A program made the position numbers and the translations under genes. This document shows positions 43,956-52,549 of a stretch of DNA of 64,000 nucleotides, in pieces. Source of the stretch: Bacillota bacterium (GTDB lineage: Bacteria > Bacillota > Clostridia > Christensenellales > SZUA-584); contig JAEYKW010000025.1 of assembly GCA_023408075.1 (NCBI GenBank), forward strand, positions 280,503 to 344,502. Direction: 5' to 3'. The notes beneath the pieces are model-generated. The model was not told the origin of the DNA. It worked only from the letters and a program-made list of their open reading frames with translations, and did not search any database. How positions within the stretch are numbered: the stretch's first letter is position 1; every line of letters begins with the position of its first letter.

Positions 43956-45068
43956 TTAGTCTATCCGTTCGAGTATCGTTCCAGCCGCGTTGAGGACATC
44001 CTGCGACGCGTCATAAGTCCACTCGGAATAGCCGCCTCCTCCCGAAATGGCGACCGTGTATCCGTCAAGCGAATAAGACATAGTAAACGGCGTAAACAGT
44101 GAGCTGTTCTCCTTGATAGACGAAGCCGATTCGTCCGGCAAACCGACATACACGCTTCCGTTCTCGAAATAAAACGCCTGCCCCTCCACAAACATGCCGC
44201 CCGAATCGTAGCCCTCCGTCGCAAACACCTTGCCCGTCAGATAATCCCCCTGCGGCGCGGCGGAAACATCGACGGCAAGATCGTCCGCAACGGTATCGTC
44301 GACAGCATCATCGGCAAATGTCTTATTGCCCGCATCGAATTGAATTTTGCTAAAGTCAACGGCAAATGTCTCTTCACATTCCTGAATCGCGAATTCGACA
44401 CCCGCTGCCATATTTTTTTGATCAAAATCCGACAAAAATGATTCATAGTTCCATATGTCCATGAAAGCGCTCTCAAAGCTTCCGATCAGGGCGCTGCTCT
44501 CCACAGCCTTGTATTTGTCTTTGAACTCCCAGCAGCGGTTCAAATTCTCATAGGCCGTGTGATGGGGCGGCCCTGCGACAGAATAGCCGGCCCCGCAATA
44601 ATAGTTCGAATAGTACACAAGATCGTAACAAAGCTCCGCCAGACTGTTATACAGCTCTTCGGGCATCCCTTCCGGTCGCGTGAGAGCTGCCGGTTCGGGT
44701 GTCGGCGCGGACATCGGTTCGGATGCCGCCGACTCCTCAACCACAAGCTGGGGTTCGGCTGTTATTGTGCTGACAGGCAATGCCGCGCTTCCCGACAACG
44801 CCGTCACGCAAAGGCCGACGGCTGCGGCAATGCCCACGCCTGCAAATACAATTTGCGGCCATCGGCGCGACGGCTGCACCGCGGTGCCGCCCTGTGCCTT
44901 TTGACGCAGTATGCTCACCAGCAATGCGATAAAAGCCGCCACAACAATCGCGGCACATAAAATGATGATGAGCGTCGTTAAAGAGATCGTCACACTTGGC
45001 CCGGTACTGATATTCGGCGCTATAGTAGCACCCGGTGCTGACGTGACCGTTGAATCAACTGGGTCCAT
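43956..45068 (-). CDS. Membrane-anchored protein of unknown function
   Basis: A 370-residue protein starting at ATG 45066-45068 (MDPVDSTVTS), five bases after AAGGAG. A short Thr/Ser-rich extracytoplasmic N-terminus is followed by a membrane helix (about 28-52), then apparently a second helix (IVFAGVGIAAAVGLCVTALS) at about 68-90, a Glu/Pro/Ala linker, and a soluble domain of about 260 residues without recognised family. Its C-terminus resembles a lipocalin or beta-sandwich, as in the zinc-ribbon paralogues (YSLDGYTVAISGGGG), but this is weak. Monocistronic; a terminator is not obvious after it. The 371-base gap 45069-45439 upstream contains a hairpin (CCCGCA/TGCGGG, about 45154-45186) and the terminator of the next gene. 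Confidence 0.6.
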   Translation of the reverse strand: MDPVDSTVTSAPGATIAPNISTGPSVTISLTTLIIILCAAIVVAAFIALLVSILRQKAQGGTAVQPSRRWPQIVFAGVGIAAAVGLCVTALSGSAALPVSTITAEPQLVVEESAASEPMSAPTPEPAALTRPEGMPEELYNSLAELCYDLVYYSNYYCGAGYSVAGPPHHTAYENLNRCWEFKDKYKAVESSALIGSFESAFMDIWNYESFLSDFDQKNMAAGVEFAIQECEETFAVDFSKIQFDAGNKTFADDAVDDTVADDLAVDVSAAPQGDYLTGKVFATEGYDSGGMFVEGQAFYFENGSVYVGLPDESASSIKENSSLFTPFTMSYSLDGYTVAISGGGGYSEWTYDASQDVLNAAGTILERID

Positions 45069-45392
45069 AAGAACTCCTTCTCCGCATGTCTGCGAATGAT
45101 TATTATATGAAGACCTGCCTCTGCCCGTTATGGGCAAAATGAACAGCCGTCAACCCGCAGCAAAGAATAATAATACGATTTGCGGGTCAATATGTGGGTT
45201 TCGTGAGTACGCGCCGGATGTGGAATTCTAAGAATGTCAGAACAATAATGTGATCTGCAGATGTTAAATTCGTCCAACTCATCATACATTTCTCATATCA
45301 CACATGTCAATATTTAATATATTGCGGTTGTCTATATAGTATCCGTCTTATGTTTAAAAGCCGCTTGCACGGACAGATAATATCTCCGGAAC

Positions 45393-45417
45393 ACAAAAGG
45401 CGGAGCATAGCCCCGCC
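45393..45417 (-). terminator. Terminator of the LPATG protein gene
   Basis: Minus strand GGCGGGGC, TAT, GCTCCGCC and TTTT. The A-C mismatch seen on the plus strand becomes a G-U pair on the minus strand, supporting minus-strand use. Confidence 0.75.
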
Positions 45418-45439
45418 CTTGTCGTCTTTTATCAAATAT

Positions 45440-47248
45440 TTACACGCGACGAATTCGTTTCAATGCAACCATTCCGCACAACACCAAGGCTGCCGCACCA
45501 CACAGCAACAAAACTGCCGTAAAGTCCTGCCCCGTTGCGGGCAGGCTGGACGCGAGTACGGTGATCGTATAGCTGACGGTCTGTCCGTTTGCCGTATAGG
45601 TCACCGTCGTGGTTCCCGCCTTAAGTCCTGTGAACGTCGCCGGGCTGTTGAATGTGGCAGACAAATAGTCCTTGTCCCATTGCCATGTTCCGCCGTCGAT
45701 ATTCGGCGTGAGGATAATGCGCCCGTTCGTGTAAATTTTGCTGTCGGATACGGAAGAGGACAGCATCAACTGCTGCATCCATTTGGCATATACGGCGAGA
45801 CTTCCCGTGACGACCGTATCCGCAGTAAACGCCGTACCGCCGCCATCCGCCGCCGTGTACCAGCCGCCGAACAGAAAACCGTTTCTTACCGGCGCAGCCG
45901 GCAGTGTGCCGACAGACGCGTTGAGCGCCGCCTGCTGACTCGCCGGAGACGCCGCCGTGTCCGCGTTTTGGCTGTCGAATGTCACTGTGCAGATTTCCTG
46001 CTCAAAATCGGGGTAATCGGCTGTATGCGGATACCACACCGGCGTATCCGCAACCGGCACGCCGTCGCCCGAATCCAGCGCATCCATCTTTTGTACGTTG
46101 GCCAGTGTATCCGCACCTTGCATTGAGGATGTGGTTAATCCGTCCACACCGGGTATCGGCATGCTGCTTGTATCCATTGGGCATCCCACCGCTTCACGCG
46201 CGGCTGTTGTTTTATCGAAGAAACAGTTATTAAAATCTAAGGCGGCAAATGGCCCGGCAGGAATCACACCGCCTAAGAAGCTTCCGACAAATGTAACATC
46301 CGCATTGAGAAGCACCTTGCCCGATACGTAACAATTATGTATGCTCAAACGAGCGTTAATCCACATTCCGCCAATGAAACCGGCCACTCCAGAGCCGGAT
46401 GGAATTAAATGAGGTGCAACCGCCGTCACATCACCCTTAGCGTAACAGTTGACAATTTCAATATCTGAAGTCATCAGCGCAATCTGGCCGATAAAACCAC
46501 CAATACTCGACGCACCAGATACGTTTCCCGTTGCGCAGCTCTTGATAATGCTGCTGACATCTGTGCAATAACCGATAAGCCCGCCGCTAAACTCTTCCCC
46601 GCTCACCACCGCCGATGATGCGCAGCCGCTGATGACAGACCCTGCGATGCCTTGTGCGCCGCCCAGCAGGCCGCCTGCGCATCTGCCGGTCTCCGTTATG
46701 GTTCCAACTGCTATAACGGCTCCGGTTGTATAACAATCGGAAATGCTGATGCTTTGCTGTGCGTAACCGGCAAGCCCGCCGACTTCCGATATCCCCGTTA
46801 CATTACAGTTTGTTACGCCGAGGCGCGAAATCGTGGCATTTTCTATGAAGCCAAATAATCCGACACCGGATTTATCCGGCATGTTTACAGTCATATTCGC
46901 AACGGCATAACCGCCGCCGTCAAAAAAACCGCTGAATGTACTTGACTCTTTTCCGATAGGCGTCCATTCTTTTCCGTCAAGATTGATATCACATCCGAGC
47001 TTAAAACAAACGTCGGAATAGTCGGTCCCCATCACCGGATCGTTGACGTTGACCGCCAATTGCGCGAGCGACAGCGCCGAACTGATAATAAAGGGATCGT
47101 CTGCCGTGCCCGTTCCGCCGTCAAATACGTATCCGGTGTTTACCGTCAGGCCGTCGGTCCAATTTTCTCCCGGGGCAGCCATTGCGGCTTGAGGAAATAC
47201 TCCCACAGCCAGCATCATGCAAATCAGCAATGCGATAGTCTTTTTCAC
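45440..47248 (-). CDS. LPATG-anchored surface protein with GLUG repeats
   Basis: A 602-residue secreted protein with a signal peptide (1-24, AAMAA). About 60-370 are GLUG-type repeats (GGLAGYAQQ, GGLLGGAQG, GGLIGYCTD, GGFIGQIAL) typical of beta-helix adhesins. About 415-490 is an InlB B-repeat (VTFDSQNADT...GGWYTAADGGGT...YAKW), and about 490-560 an Ig-like Big domain. The C-terminus is a sortase signal: LPATG (about 568), a hydrophobic helix and KRIRRV. No sortase gene is in the window. Monocistronic, upstream of ppdK. It is the clearest cell-wall protein here. Confidence 0.9.
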   Translation of the reverse strand: MKKTIALLICMMLAVGVFPQAAMAAPGENWTDGLTVNTGYVFDGGTGTADDPFIISSALSLAQLAVNVNDPVMGTDYSDVCFKLGCDINLDGKEWTPIGKESSTFSGFFDGGGYAVANMTVNMPDKSGVGLFGFIENATISRLGVTNCNVTGISEVGGLAGYAQQSISISDCYTTGAVIAVGTITETGRCAGGLLGGAQGIAGSVISGCASSAVVSGEEFSGGLIGYCTDVSSIIKSCATGNVSGASSIGGFIGQIALMTSDIEIVNCYAKGDVTAVAPHLIPSGSGVAGFIGGMWINARLSIHNCYVSGKVLLNADVTFVGSFLGGVIPAGPFAALDFNNCFFDKTTAAREAVGCPMDTSSMPIPGVDGLTTSSMQGADTLANVQKMDALDSGDGVPVADTPVWYPHTADYPDFEQEICTVTFDSQNADTAASPASQQAALNASVGTLPAAPVRNGFLFGGWYTAADGGGTAFTADTVVTGSLAVYAKWMQQLMLSSSVSDSKIYTNGRIILTPNIDGGTWQWDKDYLSATFNSPATFTGLKAGTTTVTYTANGQTVSYTITVLASSLPATGQDFTAVLLLCGAAALVLCGMVALKRIRRV

Positions 47249-47385
47249 AGGCGTTTATCCTTATCGTTTTTCCCAAGGCTGTTATATAAGATATGTCATT
47301 ATGTATTATATGGCATGCGGGACAATCATACAATCATAATTTACCAAAATTCCGCTAAAATCGACAGTCACATATCCGGACACAC

Positions 47386-47410
47386 AAAAAGGCGGAGCAT
47401 ACGCCCCGCC
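47386..47410 (-). terminator. Terminator of ppdK
   Basis: Minus strand GGCGGGGC, GTAT, GCTCCGCC and TTTTT, 19 bases after the ppdK stop. The stem is nearly identical to the one at 45393-45417. Confidence 0.85.
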
Positions 47411-47428
47411 TTGGTGGTTAATGTATTG

Positions 47429-50059
47429 TTACGCCTGTTTTGCGAGTATCGCCGCATGCGCCGCCGCAAGCCGTGCGATCGGCACACGGAACGGTGAGCA
47501 CGACACGTACTGCAGGCCGATCTCGTGGCAGAACTTGACCGAGCTGGGCTCGCCGCCATGCTCGCCGCAGATGCCGAGCTTAATGTTCGGACGCGTCTTT
47601 CTGCCGAGCTCGGCCGCCATTTTCATGAGCTTGCCGACGCCCTTCTGATCCACCTTCGCAAACGGATCGGACTCGTATATCTTCCTGTTGTAATAATCGT
47701 CGAGGAACTTGCCCGCGTCGTCGCGCGAGAACCCGAACGTCATCTGTGTGAGGTCGTTGGTTCCGAACGAGAAGAATTCCGCTTCTTCCGCAATCTCGTC
47801 GGCCGTCAGCGCCGCGCGCGGCACCTCGATCATCGTGCCGACCATGTATTCAATCTTCACGCCTTTTTCGCAAATGACTTCTTCACAGGTCTTCACGACA
47901 ACGTCTTTGACGAATTTGAGCTCTTTGATTTCGCCGACCAGCGGGATCATGATTTCGGGCTTGATTTTCAGGCCCTTCTCCTGTGCCACTTCAATGGCTG
48001 CTTCCATAATGGCGCGTGCCTGCATCTCGGCGATTTCCGGATACGTGACGGCCAGACGGCAGCCTCTGTGCCCGAGCATCGGATTGAATTCGTGCAGACC
48101 GGCAATCGTGAGTCTCAGTTCTTCCACAGGGATGATCATTTCCTTGGCAAGTTTTTTGATATCCTCTTCCTCTGTGGGCAGGAACTCGTGCAGCGGCGGA
48201 TCCAGCAGGCGGATGGTGACAGGCAGCTCGCCCATCGCCTCATATATGCCTTTGAAGTCTTCCTTCTGCATCGGCAGCAGCTTATTAAGCGCACGCACAC
48301 GCTGATCCACCGTCTTGGAGACGATCATTTCGCGCATTCCGGGAATTCTGTCCTCATTGAAGAACATGTGCTCCGTGCGGCAAAGGCCGATGCCTTCCGC
48401 GCCGAAACGGATCGCCTGTACCGCGTCATTGGGTGTGTCCGCATTGGTTCTTACCTTGAGCGTTCTCACTTCGTCGGCCCATTCCATGATGATGCCGAAA
48501 TCGCCGGTCAGCTCGGCTTCGAGCGTCGCAACCTTTTCGCCGTAAACCAACCCCGTGGACCCGTCAAGCGAAATGTAATCGCCTTCCTTGTAGACCTTGC
48601 CGCCCACCGTCATCGTCTTCGCGCTTTCCGAGATCAATATCTCGCCGCAGCCCGATACGCAGCAGGTGCCCATGCCTCTCGCGACCACAGCCGCGTGAGA
48701 GGTCATGCCGCCTCTGGCCGTCAGTATGCCCTTAGATGCGTACATGCCTTCGATATCCTCCGGCGATGTTTCCAGACGGACAAGCACAACATCGTTGCCC
48801 GCTTCCGCAGCTTCCTTGGCTTCCTCAGCCGTGAAGTAGATCTTGCCGCAGGCAGCGCCCGGAGATGCCGCGAGGCCCTTGGCGATCACCTTGGCGTTCT
48901 TGAGAGCCTGAGGATCGAAAGTGGGGTGCAGCAATGCGTCAAGCTGCTTGGGCTCTACCTTGAGCAGCGCTTCTTCTTTTTGCAGCTTGCCCTCCGCCAC
49001 GAGGTCCACGGCAATTTTGAGCGCCGCAGCGGCGGTCCGCTTGCCGTTTCTGGTCTGGAGCATGTAGAGCTTGCCCTTTTCGATGGTAAACTCCATGTCC
49101 TGCATGTCGCGGTAATGGTCTTCCAGCGTCTGCGCGATTTTTGTAAACTGCGCATACACGTCCGGCATTGTATCGGCAAGCTCGGAGATCGCCTTGGGCG
49201 TACGGATACCGGCCACAACGTCTTCGCCCTGCGCATTCATTAAGAATTCGCCGTAAAGCTTCTTTTCACCCGTTGAAGGATTGCGTGTGAAGGCCACGCC
49301 TGTGCCCGAATCGTTGCCCATGTTTCCGAACACCATCGCCTGTACGTTGACGGCTGTACCCCAGTCGCCCGGAATATCGTTCATGCGGCGGTACACGATG
49401 GCACGGGGGTTGTCCCACGAACGGAATACAGCCTGGATGGCCCCTATCAGCTGAACCTTGGGGTCCTGCGGGAACTCGCTGCCCATCTCCACCAGATACA
49501 GCGCCTTATATCTTTGCACAACGGTCTTTAAATTCTCAGCGGTCAAGTCCGTATCGTGCTTGGCGCCGTGCTCTTCCTTCACGTCGTCAAGAATCTCTTC
49601 GAATTTGGCTTTGGGAACGCACATCACAACGTCCGAAAACATCTGAATGAAGCGTCTGTAGCTGTCATACGCGAAACGCTCGTTCTGCGTCAGCTTTGCA
49701 AGGCCTTCCACTGCCACGTCGTTAAGGCCGAGGTTTAATATCGTGTCCATCATGCCGGGCATCGATGCTCTGGCACCGGAGCGGACGGAAACCAGCAGCG
49801 GATTTACGGGATCACCGAATTTTTTCTGGTTGATCTCCTCCATTTTGACCATGCCTTCGTTAATCTGTTCGACGATGTCGTCCGCAATTGTTTTGCAGTC
49901 TTCGTAGTAGCGCGTGCACGCTTCCGTCGACACAGTGAAACCTTGGGGAACCGGCAGCCCGAGCCCTGTCATCTCCGCCAGGTTGGCGCCTTTGCCTCCC
50001 AAAAGATTTTTCATTGAGGCATTGCCTTCGCTAAAAAGATACACATACTTTTTTGACAT
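47429..50059 (-). CDS. ppdK: Pyruvate, phosphate dikinase
   Basis: An 876-residue enzyme, the standard length. N-terminal nucleotide-binding part (MKNLLGGKGANLAEM...), the phosphohistidine site GGMTSHAAVVARGMG (His about 455), and the C-terminal PEP/pyruvate part with RTEHMFF, GTNDLTQMTFGFSRDD and GICGEHGGEP (Cys about 832). The reversible reaction links pyruvate, ATP and phosphate to PEP, AMP and PPi, central to PPi-linked glycolysis in anaerobes. Strong own promoter and terminator. Confidence 0.97.
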   Translation of the reverse strand: MSKKYVYLFSEGNASMKNLLGGKGANLAEMTGLGLPVPQGFTVSTEACTRYYEDCKTIADDIVEQINEGMVKMEEINQKKFGDPVNPLLVSVRSGARASMPGMMDTILNLGLNDVAVEGLAKLTQNERFAYDSYRRFIQMFSDVVMCVPKAKFEEILDDVKEEHGAKHDTDLTAENLKTVVQRYKALYLVEMGSEFPQDPKVQLIGAIQAVFRSWDNPRAIVYRRMNDIPGDWGTAVNVQAMVFGNMGNDSGTGVAFTRNPSTGEKKLYGEFLMNAQGEDVVAGIRTPKAISELADTMPDVYAQFTKIAQTLEDHYRDMQDMEFTIEKGKLYMLQTRNGKRTAAAALKIAVDLVAEGKLQKEEALLKVEPKQLDALLHPTFDPQALKNAKVIAKGLAASPGAACGKIYFTAEEAKEAAEAGNDVVLVRLETSPEDIEGMYASKGILTARGGMTSHAAVVARGMGTCCVSGCGEILISESAKTMTVGGKVYKEGDYISLDGSTGLVYGEKVATLEAELTGDFGIIMEWADEVRTLKVRTNADTPNDAVQAIRFGAEGIGLCRTEHMFFNEDRIPGMREMIVSKTVDQRVRALNKLLPMQKEDFKGIYEAMGELPVTIRLLDPPLHEFLPTEEEDIKKLAKEMIIPVEELRLTIAGLHEFNPMLGHRGCRLAVTYPEIAEMQARAIMEAAIEVAQEKGLKIKPEIMIPLVGEIKELKFVKDVVVKTCEEVICEKGVKIEYMVGTMIEVPRAALTADEIAEEAEFFSFGTNDLTQMTFGFSRDDAGKFLDDYYNRKIYESDPFAKVDQKGVGKLMKMAAELGRKTRPNIKLGICGEHGGEPSSVKFCHEIGLQYVSCSPFRVPIARLAAAHAAILAKQA

Positions 50060-50122
50060 TTACACTTCTCCTTCAACTTTTTATGAGCTTTTTAAAAGCC
50101 CTGTCAAAATTCCAGCCAGAAA

Positions 50123-50151
50123 ATTATACCGCATTTGAAATTTAAGCACAA
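50123..50151 (-). promoter_or_regulatory. ppdK promoter
   Basis: Minus-strand TTGTGC (50146-50151), a 17-bp spacer, TATAAT (50123-50128). The TATAAT is perfect. Confidence 0.75.
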
Positions 50152-50228
50152 CATCAATTATGCATGAACTTCACCTTGTCTATTCTTTCCTGGCGGTATT
50201 TTATGAAAGAATATACATTGATAAGGTA

Positions 50229-50258
50229 TTGACATTTGCTTTTTCCAGCCGTTAGAAT
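50229..50258 (+). promoter_or_regulatory. Promoter of the MBL lipoprotein gene
   Basis: TTGACA (50229-50234), an 18-bp spacer, TAGAAT (50253-50258), 31 bases before the TTG start. Confidence 0.7.
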
Positions 50259-50288
50259 TTCCTTAGCTTATGAAACGGGGTCTATCAT

Positions 50289-51209
50289 TTGTCAAGCAGC
50301 CGCTCCGGCAATAAAATATGCCGAAAAACGTTCAAACCTTTCATGACCGCGCTGTCCGCCGCCGTACTGAGCGCGGTGCTGCTTGCGGGTATCCCCGGTT
50401 GCGCACCGATGGCTTTCGAGCCCCCTGCCACAACGGATGCGCCCGCAGATGCACTGTTGAGCGTGATGATCATTGACGTGGGACAGGGTGACAGCTCACT
50501 CGTGGCATTCGGCTCGGGCGATACCATGCTGATTGACGCGGGAGAACCGGATAACGCCAGTGCGGTAAAAGAAGAACTGGACGAGCGCGGCATCACACAG
50601 ATTGATGTGCTCGTCGCCACGCATCCGCATGCTGACCATATCGGCGGCATGGCGCAAATTATAGACAGTTATGACATCGGCAGCATCTATATGCCCGATA
50701 TGCAAAGCGACTCCAAAACATACCGAAAATTGCGCGACACCATTGAAGAGCGCGGGATTACGCTGACAACCGCCTTTGCGGGAGAAACGTTTGATCTCGG
50801 AGGCGCGAAATGCACCATCGTTTCGCCGGATAAGGACGCCGATAAAGACGCGAACAACGAAAGCGTGATGCTGATGGTCGATTATCTGGATACCGAATTT
50901 TTGTTCACGGGCGACGCGGAAAAATGGGCGGAATCAGAGGTTTTGAAGGCGGGATACTTCATTGACGCCGATGTGCTTAAAGTGGGCCATCACGGGTCTC
51001 ATACCAGCACATCCGAGGCGTTCCTGCAAGCGGTCTCTCCCGTTTATGCGGTGATCAGCTGCGGCAAAGACAACAGCTACGGCCATCCGCACGAGGAAAC
51101 GATCGATCTTCTTGATGAATACGGCATCGACACATTGCGCACCGACGTGTCGGGCGATGTGCTGTTCCTGTCGGACGGACACACGCTCAAAACGATATTA
51201 GGCGATTAA
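50289..51209 (+). CDS. Secreted/lipid-anchored ComEC-like MBL protein
   Basis: A 306-residue protein from TTG 50289, eight bases after GGGG. A basic N-terminus and hydrophobic stretch end in AGIPGC, a possible lipobox with unusual Pro at -2. The rest is a stand-alone version of the ComEC metallo-hydrolase domain: VMIIDVGQGDSSLVAFG, THPHADHIGGMAQIID, FLFTGDAEKWAE and KVGHHGSHTST. Because it lacks the channel part it is not ComEC itself (that is at 11241). Such exported enzymes probably cleave phosphodiesters outside the cell; DNA or a cyclic nucleotide are possibilities. Convergent with the AroE-like gene. Confidence 0.88.
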   Translation: MSSSRSGNKICRKTFKPFMTALSAAVLSAVLLAGIPGCAPMAFEPPATTDAPADALLSVMIIDVGQGDSSLVAFGSGDTMLIDAGEPDNASAVKEELDERGITQIDVLVATHPHADHIGGMAQIIDSYDIGSIYMPDMQSDSKTYRKLRDTIEERGITLTTAFAGETFDLGGAKCTIVSPDKDADKDANNESVMLMVDYLDTEFLFTGDAEKWAESEVLKAGYFIDADVLKVGHHGSHTSTSEAFLQAVSPVYAVISCGKDNSYGHPHEETIDLLDEYGIDTLRTDVSGDVLFLSDGHTLKTILGD

Positions 51210-51242
51210 ATCTCACCGGGTTATATCCTGTAAAACAGTATC

Positions 51243-52076
51243 TTATTTGAATTGTTCCATCACCCTGCGGTGGGCATTTTCGATAGCCGTTCTCTCCATA
51301 TCCTGCCCCTGCCAGATATTCACCGACATCACAGCCTGATAGAAAAGCATGTCGAGGCCGTTTTTGGTTTTCGCGCCGAAGCTCTGCGCTTTCTTCAAGA
51401 ACGTGGTCGACACATACGATGTATCGTAAGCAAACTGAAAGCTTTCATAGGTGTGCGGATGGATAGAGACTTCGGAAGCGTTGCCGCCGATATCCACCTT
51501 TGCGGTGTTGAATACGGCATAAAACTCATCGTCGTCCGATAAACCTTTCACGGTCTTGATTCGGTTCTTGTGATATTTCCCCTGCAGGCTCTCCATCAGT
51601 TCCGCCGCGTGCGCTTCGCTGCGCGACAGCAAGGTTAAAAAAGCCCCTCTGTCGAGCAAAACACTGGCGACGGCGTTCGCAACGCCGCCCGCTCCGATGA
51701 GCAGCACGTCCTTGTCATGCAGGTCGCCCGAAAAACCGATCAGGCTTCGCATAAACCCGTCGATTTCCGTGTTGTATCCAATCAGCTTTTCATCTTTCAC
51801 AACAATCGTATTAGCAGTTCCCGCCTTTTTGGCCGACAGATCCGTGTGATCGAGGTGCGCCATGATATCGCGGCGGAAAGGCGCCGTCACATTGAAGCCC
51901 GCAAACTCCATGCGCAGTATGGGCAGTGTGGATAAAAACTTCTCTTTGTTGGGCACGGGAAACGGAAAATAAACGGCGTTCCAATTGATTTCATCAAAAA
52001 TCGTATTGTATATATGCGGGGAGTAAGAATGCGAAATATCCTCGCCGACCAGCCCGAAACTTAAAAAATCGTGCAT
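51243..52076 (-). CDS. Shikimate dehydrogenase family protein with altered catalytic pair
   Basis: A 277-residue AroE-family protein. ATG 52074-52076 (MHDFLSFGLVG) is seven bases after GGTGAT; earlier in-frame starts reach 52097. The substrate domain has ISHSYSPHIYN (shikimate-binding Ser pair) and GFNVTAP, and the Rossmann domain LLIGAGGVANAVASVLLD binds the nucleotide. In canonical AroE the catalytic Lys and Asp occur in NVTxPxK and NTDxxG; here these read NVTAPFR (Arg near 67) and NTEIDG (Glu near 104). Both changes are conservative yet affect the two residues that handle proton transfer. No other aromatic-pathway gene is nearby. It may be an AroE-like paralogue with another substrate. Convergent with the MBL lipoprotein gene. 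Confidence 0.85.
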   Translation of the reverse strand: MHDFLSFGLVGEDISHSYSPHIYNTIFDEINWNAVYFPFPVPNKEKFLSTLPILRMEFAGFNVTAPFRRDIMAHLDHTDLSAKKAGTANTIVVKDEKLIGYNTEIDGFMRSLIGFSGDLHDKDVLLIGAGGVANAVASVLLDRGAFLTLLSRSEAHAAELMESLQGKYHKNRIKTVKGLSDDDEFYAVFNTAKVDIGGNASEVSIHPHTYESFQFAYDTSYVSTTFLKKAQSFGAKTKNGLDMLFYQAVMSVNIWQGQDMERTAIENAHRRVMEQFK

Positions 52077-52286
52077 TTTTGTCATCACCCGTTTCAAAAA
52101 GCTCTTTTATCTCAATGGATTTGCAACATCATAACACATTATTTTTCAGAGCAAAATGGCTTTTTTCACGAGTTGTGTATGAATCGTTAAAATTGCTTTC
52201 GTTGCAACAGGGCTTTTGGGTCATTTGCGATTTGTATAAATAGCCGAGCCTGAACCGGGGCAGAATATTGACGGAGGTGACGGTAA

Positions 52287-52430
52287 ATGAAAACGAGAAA
52301 AGCCCGTAAAATGCAGCCCACGCAAAACACAAACAGCACGAACAACATGAACGACATGAACAACTGTGAAAACAAAGGGATTAAGCCCGTGGAAAACGGA
52401 AACTGCCCGAGCGAGGACTCCGAGCTCTAA
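52287..52430 (+). CDS. Small Asn-rich ORF, 47 residues
   Basis: ATG 52287 after GGAGGTGACGGTAA, a near-perfect ribosome binding site, to TAA 52428-52430. The product opens MKTRKARKMQPTQNTNSTNN and continues with Met/Asn/Glu-rich sequence containing two Cys (NNCENKG, NGNCPSED) and an acidic end. Composition is Asn- and Lys-rich, unlike flanking genes. Similar low-complexity small proteins occur in Clostridia, but I cannot name a family. A TTTGTATAAATAG lies upstream as a possible -10. The remaining space in 52077-52549 is non-coding. Confidence 0.55.
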   Translation: MKTRKARKMQPTQNTNSTNNMNDMNNCENKGIKPVENGNCPSEDSEL

Positions 52431-52490
52431 AACAAAGGATTTTTCTTTTGCTCCGTCCCTGAAAGAGTGTGCTTTCGGGATACCGTAACC

Positions 52491-52532
52491 AAAAAGAAGC
52501 AGCCTGCGAGAATATTCCCGCGGGGCTGCTTC
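52491..52532 (-). terminator. htrA terminator
   Basis: GAAGCAGCC (52496-52504) and GGCTGCTTC (52524-52532) form a perfect 9-bp stem around a 19-base loop; TTTTT follows on the minus strand (52491-52495) and a TTTCATTT on the plus strand, so both directions could stop here. Confidence 0.8.
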
Positions 52533-52549
52533 TTTCATTTGCGTAAAGC

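Noticed and set aside
52200..52290. Sigma-F/G-type promoter for the 47-residue ORF (GTATA then GGGCAGAAT)
   Set aside because: The -10-like GGnnAnAnT block is present but the spacing to GTATA is about 19 bases, too long for the known consensus; not called.
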